Source: Bacillota bacterium (GTDB lineage Bacteria > Bacillota > Bacilli > Alicyclobacillales > SLC66). Taken from it: 6,662 nucleotides of DNA. The position numbers were made by a program, and so were the translations under genes. This document shows positions 1 to 4,795 of the stretch, piece after piece. The notes under the pieces were generated by a model. It saw only the letters and a list, made by a program, of their open reading frames with translations, was not told where the DNA came from and searched no databases. The stretch is from positions 1 through 6,662 of the forward strand of contig JAKADD010000139.1 in assembly GCA_021820825.1 (NCBI GenBank). The letters are read 5' to 3'. Each line of letters begins with the position of its first letter. The first letter of the stretch is position 1.

Positions 1-152
1 ACGATGTCAAATTCAACCTGCTGACCTTCTTCTAGCGTACGATACCCTTCGCCGTTGATTGCGGTATAATGGACAAAAACGTCGTTGCCGCCATCTACGC
101 GGATAAATCCGTAGCCTTTCTCACTGTTAAACCATTTGACTGTTCCTTGCAC
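1..152 (-). CDS. csp: Cold-shock protein (CspA/CspB family), 3' end outside window
   Basis: Small single-stranded nucleic-acid binding protein of the cold-shock domain family, which melts RNA secondary structure in the cytoplasm. Fifty residues are visible from a GTG start at 152-150; the family is usually 65-70 residues, so the last quarter lies beyond position 1. The protein begins [17 protein letters not shown]. The RNP1 motif KGYGFI is at residues 12-17 and the RNP2 motif VFVHY at about 25-29, both carrying the aromatic residues that stack on bases. The start is supported by a GGGGG ribosome binding site about 8 nt upstream and by the usual family N-terminus. The gene is divergent from the stalk-protein genes and has its own promoter at 209-237. 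Family identity is very secure; which paralogue it is (cspA, B, C or D) cannot be told. Confidence 0.95.
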   Translation of the reverse strand, partial: MQGTVKWFNSEKGYGFIRVDGGNDVFVHYTAINGEGYRTLEEGQQVEFDI

Positions 153-171
153 CGGAGAAGCCCCCTACAGA

Positions 172-187
172 AAGTACAAACGTACTT
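172..187 (-). promoter_or_regulatory. Small hairpin in the cold-shock gene leader
   Basis: AAGTAC and GTACTT form a perfect 6-bp inverted repeat with a 4-nt loop, 20 nt upstream of the GTG start and just before the GGGGG ribosome binding site in the mRNA sense. Leaders of cold-shock genes are known to fold in a temperature-dependent way, so a role in translation is possible. The stem is short and could also be chance. Confidence 0.3.
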
Positions 188-208
188 GCCTAATTTACCT
201 GCATTTCT

Positions 209-237
209 AGCATATCATCGAAGAATTAAGAAGTCAA
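209..237 (-). promoter_or_regulatory. Vegetative (SigA-type) promoter of the cold-shock gene, extended -10
   Basis: Read on the minus strand, a -35 TTGACT (237-232) is followed after exactly 17 nt by a -10 TATGCT (214-209). A TG lies one base upstream of the -10 (TGATATGCT), the extended -10 form. Transcription would start near 202 and give a leader of about 50 nt. A second AT-rich hexamer, TATAAT at 246-241, lacks a matching -35 and is less likely. This is inferred from consensus only. Confidence 0.6.
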
Positions 238-311
238 ACGATTATAACTTTATGGACTTATAAATTACGTAATAAAAGGGTTTAATAAGTTGATTATTAT
301 TGTTATTTCCA

Positions 312-340
312 TTGTCGCTCTGTGGTCTATCAAGTATGAT
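312..340 (+). promoter_or_regulatory. Promoter of the first stalk-domain gene
   Basis: TTGTCG (312-317), a 17-nt spacer and TATGAT (335-340) make a good SigA-type promoter, with a start expected near 347 and a leader of about 42 nt before the GTG at 389. The part TGTGG-N9-TATGATGGG (321-343) recurs base for base, with the same spacing, upstream of the second paralogue, while the -35 hexamer does not. The repeat suggests a shared control element or a copied promoter. Confidence 0.55.
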
Positions 341-388
341 GGGATATAACACATGTCCAAATTGTAATGTACGGAGAGGGAGAAGGCT

Positions 389-1351
389 GTGAAACCTATA
401 CTGCGTTCTGTGTCAGGTTATGGAATGGGGCTGTTCATTGGCGCCATGGTGTTTGGCGGCGTCTCATTTGCCGGTACGGGCCTCAAACCGCTGCAGGTCC
501 ACTACGCAAACATCAAGATCGCTGTGAACGGGAAGGTGATTCCCACCAGTGCGGAACCATTTATCTATAACTACAACGTGTATGTTCCGATCAGTACAAT
601 CGGTCATGGACTCGGCGCCCAGGTGAGTTGGGTGGGAACCAAGCATGAAGTAAGCGTCGCACGAACGGCGCAACTGAAAACGCAGTCTGGTTCCCTGCTT
701 TATTACGGATCGCCAATCCTCTGGTATGGCAATACACACACGTTTTCCTATAAGGGCCAATCCTACGTGTCGCCGTTCGCTCTGGCAACCGCTCTGAATG
801 AGCCTGTATACATTGACCCGACAACGCATGCCGCCTATATCGGTCAGGGACCCTCGTCAGGCATGCCGCTAGTCAATTTCCCTGATGTACGCGATTATGG
901 GAACTACGCCGTGGCAAGCGGCGGCTATGTAGGGGCCATCACGGGATGGAAAGACGGACCGTCGCAGATCGCAGGCCAGATTTACCCCAACAGCAACGGA
1001 AGGTCAATCCTCTGGTCGCCTGCAAACAGTAACGGACAGATTGCAGGGGTCACTTACAATCTGAATGGGAAGTACACATCACTGACAGGACTGTTTGGCG
1101 TTGATGACGCGTCAGGTACAGGCAGCCAGTTGCAGTTGACGATAGCTGGCGATGGGCAGCAACTCTATCAATCGCCCTGGATGTCCAGGGGACAGGCGGC
1201 CACTCCGGTTGAGGTGAATATCAGCAAAGTCAACCTGTTGACGGTCTCGTTTTCCGTGAAGACCGCTTCAGGCGCCGTCTATACGATGGGGGAGACAGTG
1301 CCGCAAGGAACTGCAGCGGTCGCTGATTTTGTCGACGTTCTGGTGCACTGA
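389..1351 (+). CDS. Secreted stalk-domain protein with C-terminal NPCBM-like domain (paralogue 1)
   Basis: A 320-residue exported protein of unknown specific function. Residues 1-28 form a signal peptide: a positive start, a hydrophobic stretch GMGLFIGAMVFGGVSFA and a likely cut after SFA. Residues about 43-90 match the copper-amine-oxidase N-terminal-like 'stalk' domain, with VNGKVIP followed by VYVPISTIGHGLGAQVSW; a degenerate second unit may lie at about 113-152 (YVSPFALATALNEPVYID). Residues about 222-320 resemble the NPCBM carbohydrate-binding fold: NLNGKYTSLTG, a VDD at 238-240, and GDGQQLYQS at 254-262. The GTG start follows the purine-rich stretch GGAGAGGGAGAAGG. The following gene is a paralogue with the same domain order, so a tandem duplication is likely. 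A role at the cell surface or in the wall, perhaps binding glycans, is inferred. No catalytic motif was recognised, and the stalk domain alone does not imply amine oxidase activity. Confidence 0.85.
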   Translation: MKPILRSVSGYGMGLFIGAMVFGGVSFAGTGLKPLQVHYANIKIAVNGKVIPTSAEPFIYNYNVYVPISTIGHGLGAQVSWVGTKHEVSVARTAQLKTQSGSLLYYGSPILWYGNTHTFSYKGQSYVSPFALATALNEPVYIDPTTHAAYIGQGPSSGMPLVNFPDVRDYGNYAVASGGYVGAITGWKDGPSQIAGQIYPNSNGRSILWSPANSNGQIAGVTYNLNGKYTSLTGLFGVDDASGTGSQLQLTIAGDGQQLYQSPWMSRGQAATPVEVNISKVNLLTVSFSVKTASGAVYTMGETVPQGTAAVADFVDVLVH

Positions 1352-1370
1352 TCATTTCGTGAACTGCTTA

Positions 1371-1393
1371 TGTGGATTGCTTATTATGATGGG
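1371..1393 (+). promoter_or_regulatory. Repeated promoter-like element upstream of the second stalk-domain gene
   Basis: TGTGG-N9-TATGATGGG is the same string, at the same internal spacing, as 321-343 upstream of the first paralogue. It would place a -10 at 1385-1390 and a start near 1397, only about 17 nt before the TTG start codon. No good -35 lies 17 nt upstream (AACTGC). It may therefore be a weak second promoter, an activator-dependent one, or a remnant of the duplication; read-through from the first gene is also possible across the 62-nt gap. Confidence 0.4.
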
Positions 1394-1413
1394 GTTGACA
1401 GGAGGGCAACAGA

Positions 1414-2457
1414 TTGAAAAGATTTGTGGGCATGATGATGGGGGTTGCGACCAGCGCAGTGGTGTTTGGAGGTGTCTCCTATGCCAGCGTGGGCATCCAG
1501 AAGATTGTAGCATCCTATGACAACATCGGGCTTACGGTCAATGGGCAGAGTGTGGCCACGAGCGCGGAACCCTTTATCTACAAATATAATGTCTATGTGC
1601 CGATCAGCACGATCGGACACGCCCTGGGCGCGAATGTGAAATGGGTCAACAGCCCTGCTGAGGTCCAGGTTGAGGGGGCGGGAGCGAGTCTGCAGCCTTT
1701 TTCTGTGTATCTGAATGGCCAGCAGATGCCAACAGGTCTGTCAAACGGCAAGTCGCTCTATGGAATTCCTGCCGGCAATTCGCAGTATGAGAGCGTCACC
1801 AGTCTGATTCCGAGCATCGACAGTCAGGGCAACCTCAATTTTCAGGGAACGGAAGCGCCTGCCGCGGCGCCGGGAACGCCTCTGTCAACACTTACTCCGA
1901 GCGCGCTGCATGGCGATTTCAATAACGCCTCGCTGTATCCACAGGGTCAATTGACTGGCTACTGGACTCCGTCCGTACTGGGACAGCTATACCCTGGACA
2001 ATCTGCGATCGAATGGGGTGTCGGCGCAGGGCAGGCTGCTCGGCTGCCGGGCGCGGAGTATGCGCTAAACGGTCAATATCAGACGCTGACAGGTCAGTTC
2101 GCAGTCGACGATCTGTCGCGCAACTACACAGGGTCTCTGCAACTGGTGTTTGTGGGCGATGGAAAAACACTCGGTTCGACGGGCTGGGTTCAGGGCGGCG
2201 CTGCACCCACTCCATTCAGCGTCAATGTCACAGGAGTCCAGACACTGGAGATTCAGTATGAACTGAAGAATTCGAATGGAACCGTGTATACGATGGGTCA
2301 AACGTACCAGGCGCCAGCCAAGAACCCGGACGGCACAACGGATCCGATTGTCGTGTCGGATCTTATGAATGCGGTCCTGCAATCTTCGCCCAGCGCCTCC
2401 ACCACTGCAGGAACGGGTTCCACAGGCAGCGCAACGGCGCCCAGTTCCGGAAGTTAA
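1414..2457 (+). CDS. Secreted stalk-domain protein with C-terminal NPCBM-like domain (paralogue 2)
   Basis: A 347-residue exported protein, paralogous to the preceding one. The start is a TTG at 1414, set by GGAGG at 1401-1405 with an 8-nt gap. The signal peptide covers residues 1-24 (cut likely after SYA). The stalk domain covers about 39-86, sharing TSAEPFIY and VYVPISTIGH with paralogue 1. The middle, about 100-215, has diverged strongly, and the second stalk-like unit of paralogue 1 is not recognisable. An NPCBM-like domain covers about 215-300 (ALNGQYQTLTG, VDD at 231-233, GDGKTL). The C-terminal 24 residues are a Ser/Thr/Ala/Gly-rich low-complexity tail, absent from the first protein, that could be a flexible linker or glycosylation site. 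A surface or wall role is inferred; the function is unknown. A 7-T run follows the stop at 2459-2465 but has no convincing hairpin before it. Confidence 0.85.
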   Translation: MKRFVGMMMGVATSAVVFGGVSYASVGIQKIVASYDNIGLTVNGQSVATSAEPFIYKYNVYVPISTIGHALGANVKWVNSPAEVQVEGAGASLQPFSVYLNGQQMPTGLSNGKSLYGIPAGNSQYESVTSLIPSIDSQGNLNFQGTEAPAAAPGTPLSTLTPSALHGDFNNASLYPQGQLTGYWTPSVLGQLYPGQSAIEWGVGAGQAARLPGAEYALNGQYQTLTGQFAVDDLSRNYTGSLQLVFVGDGKTLGSTGWVQGGAAPTPFSVNVTGVQTLEIQYELKNSNGTVYTMGQTYQAPAKNPDGTTDPIVVSDLMNAVLQSSPSASTTAGTGSTGSATAPSSGS

Positions 2458-2475
2458 ATTTTTTTCGTTTAGGGC

Positions 2476-2504
2476 TTGTCAAATTGTGTCGAATTGAATA
2501 CAAT
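2476..2504 (+). promoter_or_regulatory. SigA-type promoter driving the c-di-GMP riboswitch
   Basis: TTGTCA (2476-2481), a 17-nt spacer and TACAAT (2499-2504) each differ from the vegetative consensus at one base. Transcription would begin near 2511, just a few nucleotides before the aptamer, which is the expected arrangement for a riboswitch promoter. Confidence 0.75.
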
Positions 2505-2515
2505 AGGATTAGAAA

Positions 2516-2617
2516 GACCTCCCGAAACAAGGCAAACGTACTGAAAGGTACGGACGCAAAGCCGATGGATCTAAAGACGCGAAAGCGTCCATGATAGCCG
2601 GGCTGCCGGTAGTGGTC
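2516..2617 (+). ncRNA. Cyclic-di-GMP class I riboswitch (GEMM-I) aptamer
   Basis: The RNA binds the second messenger cyclic-di-GMP. The conserved GEMM-I blocks appear in order: GGCAAAC (2531-2537); the P2 stem CGTACT/GGTACG capped by a GAAA tetraloop (2537-2552); GACGCAAAGCC (2553-2563); a P3 arm with the internal TCTAAA, matching the tetraloop-receptor position, and a GACGC-GAAA-GCGTC tip (2576-2589); then TAGCCGGGCTGCCGG (2595-2609). GACC (2516-2519) can pair with GGTC (2614-2617) to close it. The base equivalent to G20 of the Vibrio Vc2 aptamer is G, not A, which predicts cyclic-di-GMP rather than the cyclic AMP-GMP bound by GEMM-Ib. A promoter ends 11 nt upstream. The first gene downstream on the strand is LCP1 at 2931, about 310 nt away, so the presumed target is the wall-polymer operon. 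Identity is very secure; the target and the sign of control are inferred. Confidence 0.93.
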
Positions 2618-2662
2618 ACACACGTACGGTTGAGGGATAGTTCGGGAGGGAACCATTCCCTC
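2518..2662 (+). promoter_or_regulatory. Mutually exclusive helices around the riboswitch
   Basis: CCTCCCGAA (2518-2526), immediately 5' of the aptamer core, is perfectly complementary over 9 bp to TTCGGGAGG (2641-2649). The 3' strand overlaps a local 7-bp hairpin, GAGGGAA-CCA-TTCCCTC (2646-2662), so both cannot form at once. The long helix would also take the 2518-2519 bases used in the short GACC/GGTC closing stem. This is what a ligand-controlled switch looks like, but which state matches bound ligand is not known. Confidence 0.5.
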
Positions 2663-2672
2663 GTGTTGTAAT

Positions 2673-2741
2673 CGTAGAGTGGGCAAGTGTAACCCTAGTC
2701 CCCCCTAGGATTGCAAACCCCCGAAACTTGCTCACTCTACG
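2673..2741 (+). promoter_or_regulatory. 16-bp hairpin with C-rich loop in the LCP1 leader
   Basis: CGTAGAGTGGGCAAGT (2673-2688) pairs with ACTTGCTCACTCTACG (2726-2741) over 16 bp with a single G-U wobble. The 37-nt loop contains a nested CCTAG/CTAGG hairpin (2694-2709) and two C runs, CCCCCC (2700-2705) and CCCCCG (2718-2723). No U tract follows, so it is not a classical intrinsic terminator. Both C runs are complementary to the GGGGGGAG ribosome binding site of LCP1. It matches no RNA family I recognise. Confidence 0.6.
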
Positions 2742-2751
2742 CATTCTATAT

Positions 2752-2763
2752 TGTTGCGCAACA
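2752..2763 (+). repeat. 12-bp perfect palindrome TGTTGCGCAACA
   Basis: The self-complementary core TTGCGCAA occurs again at 5786-5793 in the leader of the spore protein gene. It could be a dimeric protein's operator or part of an RNA fold. Two copies in 6.6 kb are weak evidence. Confidence 0.3.
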
Positions 2764-2815
2764 CATAGCTGCCACTATATGTTCGCCATGATACGTCCGC
2801 CTTATGAAACTGCCC

Positions 2816-2850
2816 GAAGCTGCCGCCCATGGCAGCTTCTTTGCGATTTG
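2816..2850 (+). terminator. Possible intrinsic terminator or attenuator upstream of LCP1
   Basis: GAAGCTGCC (2816-2824), a 6-nt loop and GGCAGCTTC (2831-2839) form a perfect 9-bp stem followed by the moderately U-rich TTTGCGATTTG. It lies inside the presumed LCP1 leader, about 80 nt before the start codon, so full termination here would block the operon. The left-arm core AGCTGCC is repeated at 2767-2773 and could pair instead with the right arm, which would break the hairpin. No convincing promoter was seen between this hairpin and LCP1. Confidence 0.5.
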
Positions 2851-2930
2851 CTTCGCTGGTGAAACAGGCATATGCAAAAGCTGTGCTGGTTACCCTACCC
2901 TGGAGATGATGACGCCGGGGGGAGTATGCT

Positions 2931-3938
2931 ATGCGAATTGGTCAGTGGAACTCCTTGGCGGCGTATCTGGTTGTATTTGCTGTAATTGGCGCATGGAGGT
3001 TGGGCCTTGCAATTGAGACCGGAACCGCGGCTGTGCAACAGGAACTCAAGGCGGCGTTTTTGGGCGCGCCTGTTTCTATGGCCGAGACTTCTGATACGAT
3101 GGGAGCGGTGCATGTACTGCGGGGTCCGCGCAGCGATGAGTCGTGGATGCAGAACGCGCTTCAGGATATCGCCATGCAACATCGGGATCGCGATCCCGCG
3201 ACCTGGTTGCTGGTCGGTTCGGATTCGCGTAAAGGAGAAGCGGCCAGATCAGACACGCTCATGCTTGTTCGCCTGAGCACGCAACGCGGTACGGCGCTGC
3301 TGTGCTCCATTCCGCGCGACACCCGTCTGTATATTCGCGATCATGGGTATACAAAGGTTAATCATGCCTTGGTCTATGGCGATCTTCCGCTTCTGAAGGT
3401 CACTGTTCAAAGGGCGTTCGGCATCCCGGTTGATCATGTCGTGTCCGTTGATTTTCAGGGGTTTTCAGAGCTGGTCGACGCACTGGGGGGCGTTGTCGTC
3501 GAGTTGCGGAGTGATTTTGACTACGATGACGCTTCGGATGGCACGCATATTCATCTGAAAGCGGGGAGACAGCGTCTGACCGGTAAAACCGCACTTGATT
3601 TTGTGCGATTTCGTCACGATGTGTTTGCTGACACGGGAAGAATGGAACGGCAGCAACAGTTTCTCAAGGCGGTGGCGGCCACTCCCCTGCCATTTTCCAA
3701 ATGGTGGCGTGTGGGTAATGCGGCAATGCGTCTGCAAACGCATATCCACAGCGATCTGTCCGAATGGGATCTGCTTGCTGCGGTGGCCAGAATTGCTCTT
3801 ATTCCGCATTTCTCGCTGCATATGAGCACATTGCATGGGATAAATCGTGTAGACCCGCGCGACGGACTGTGGTATTTTTACGTCGATGCAAGAGACGTCG
3901 TCCGTTTGCGCGCGGATTTTCGCCGAATCGGAGGCTGA
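2931..3938 (+). CDS. LytR-CpsA-Psr (LCP) family wall-polymer ligase, LCP1
   Basis: Membrane-anchored phosphotransferase of the family that moves lipid-linked anionic glycopolymers (teichoic acid, teichuronic acid or capsule) onto peptidoglycan outside the cell. It is 335 residues long. One membrane segment lies at about 8-27, then a linker, then the LCP domain from about 92. Family motifs are all present: LLVGSDSR (93-100), RSDTLMLV (106-113), SIPRDTRLYI (126-135), YTKVNHAL (140-147), and the basic loop RFRHD (226-230) with DTGRMERQQQ (234-243). The acidic residues of SDSR and SDT and the arginines of PRDT and RFR are those used by the family to bind magnesium and the pyrophosphate of the lipid substrate. 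The ATG is set by GGGGGGAG (2917-2924) with a 6-nt gap. It opens a probable operon with a TagA-type transferase and a second LCP gene, and is the first gene after the c-di-GMP riboswitch. Which polymer it handles is unknown. Confidence 0.92.
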   Translation: MRIGQWNSLAAYLVVFAVIGAWRLGLAIETGTAAVQQELKAAFLGAPVSMAETSDTMGAVHVLRGPRSDESWMQNALQDIAMQHRDRDPATWLLVGSDSRKGEAARSDTLMLVRLSTQRGTALLCSIPRDTRLYIRDHGYTKVNHALVYGDLPLLKVTVQRAFGIPVDHVVSVDFQGFSELVDALGGVVVELRSDFDYDDASDGTHIHLKAGRQRLTGKTALDFVRFRHDVFADTGRMERQQQFLKAVAATPLPFSKWWRVGNAAMRLQTHIHSDLSEWDLLAAVARIALIPHFSLHMSTLHGINRVDPRDGLWYFYVDARDVVRLRADFRRIGG

Positions 3939-3967
3939 TGGAATCTCTGTGAGTAAGGGTGTTGTGT

Positions 3968-4711
3968 GTGCATACTACAGTTTCTGTATTGGGTATTCCT
4001 TTTATAATGAATGATGAAAAGTGGGTTTATAATCAGTGTGTTTCGTTTCTGGCTGACGAGCGGCCGCATATGATCATCACGGCTGGACCGGAGTTTGTCA
4101 TGATCACGCAACGGTTGCCGAGCCTGCTCGCTGTTTTGGCGCGCGCAGATTTTATCACGCCTGACGGCATAGGCATCGTGATCGCATCGAAGTGGTACGG
4201 GCAGGCGGTTGCCCAAAGAATTACCGGGGTAGAGTTGGCGGAGCGACTCATCGCCCACGCGGCCGAACGGGATCTGCGCGTGTTTCTGCTGGGGGCGTCC
4301 CAGACGTCGCTCAACCACGCTTTGCAGAAATTGAAAAATAGATACCCGCAACTGCATATTGACGGGAAACATGGGTACTTTACGGATGAGCAAACGGCTG
4401 AAGTTATTGCGGAGATTCGCGCAGCGCGCCCGCACCTTCTGCTGGTCGGGTTGGGACAACCGCGCCAGGAAGTGTTTATCTCTACGCATCTGGACGATCT
4501 CGGCGTACCGCTCGCCATCGGCGTCGGAGGCGCCATCGATATAATCGGGGGCACGGTCAGGCGGGCGCCCGCAGTTTTTCGCAATGCGCGTCTGGAATGG
4601 CTCTACAGACTGATCAGAGAACCCAAACGGTGGCGGCGTCAGCTGCTGTTGCCGCAATTTGCCTGGGCGGCATGGAAGGACGCACGCCGCAGGGCGCGTT
4701 CGGCGAACTGA
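3968..4711 (+). CDS. tagA: WecG/TagA/CpsF family (GT26) glycosyltransferase
   Basis: Probable N-acetylglucosaminyldiphosphoundecaprenol N-acetylmannosaminyltransferase, which adds ManNAc to lipid-linked GlcNAc at the cytoplasmic face of the membrane, the committed step of wall teichoic acid linkage-unit synthesis. From a GTG at 3968 it has 247 residues, normal for the family. Seen motifs: VSVLGIPF (5-12), ITPDGIGIV (63-71, with D66 aligning to the proposed catalytic base), R84, GVEL (87-90), VFLLGAS (105-111), GLGQPRQE (161-168), IGVGGAIDIIGG (184-195), and the basic C-terminal tail WLYRLIREPKRW used for membrane docking. Position 40, usually Asn in TxNPE, is Gly here (ITAGPE). The 3968 start is preferred over GTG 3959 because AAGGG lies 8 nt upstream of it and the product then begins like other family members; an in-frame stop at 3950 excludes anything further upstream. 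The LCP1 stop lies 29 nt upstream. The symbol is by family only. Confidence 0.9.
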   Translation: MHTTVSVLGIPFIMNDEKWVYNQCVSFLADERPHMIITAGPEFVMITQRLPSLLAVLARADFITPDGIGIVIASKWYGQAVAQRITGVELAERLIAHAAERDLRVFLLGASQTSLNHALQKLKNRYPQLHIDGKHGYFTDEQTAEVIAEIRAARPHLLLVGLGQPRQEVFISTHLDDLGVPLAIGVGGAIDIIGGTVRRAPAVFRNARLEWLYRLIREPKRWRRQLLLPQFAWAAWKDARRRARSAN

Positions 4712-4795
4712 ATCGTGTTCTCTGCGAAACAGACGGTCATCCCTGCCAGGAGAGTCGCCATCATTCTGACAGGAGCGTGAAAAGGAGTTGCTCGG

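Noticed and set aside
69..263. Plus-strand 64-codon frame opposite the cold-shock gene
   Set aside because: It is a mirror of the cold-shock coding strand, then AT-rich promoter DNA; no ribosome binding site.
2363..2686. Minus-strand open frame of 107 codons across the riboswitch
   Set aside because: It is antisense to the aptamer, whose conserved blocks explain the sequence; no ribosome binding site or family motif was seen.
2673..2741. The 16-bp hairpin as a plain intrinsic terminator or a second known aptamer
   Set aside because: There is no U tract after it, and I could not match its loop to any riboswitch class I know. It is kept as an unassigned structured element.
2743..2792. Possible separate promoter for LCP1 (TTGCGC with TATATG or CATGAT)
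   Set aside because: Spacing and hexamer matches are poor compared with the other promoters in the window, so it was not annotated, though it is the main alternative to riboswitch-driven transcription.
2804..3016. Plus-strand 70-codon frame overlapping the LCP1 start
   Set aside because: It has no ribosome binding site, starts inside the leader just before the terminator-like hairpin and reads into LCP1 in another frame. The amino acid pattern is not convincing.
3878..4657. Long minus-strand open frame (259 codons) opposite tagA
   Set aside because: It lies fully over the strongly recognisable TagA gene and LCP1 tail, shows no family motif, and looks like an antisense shadow of GC-rich coding DNA.
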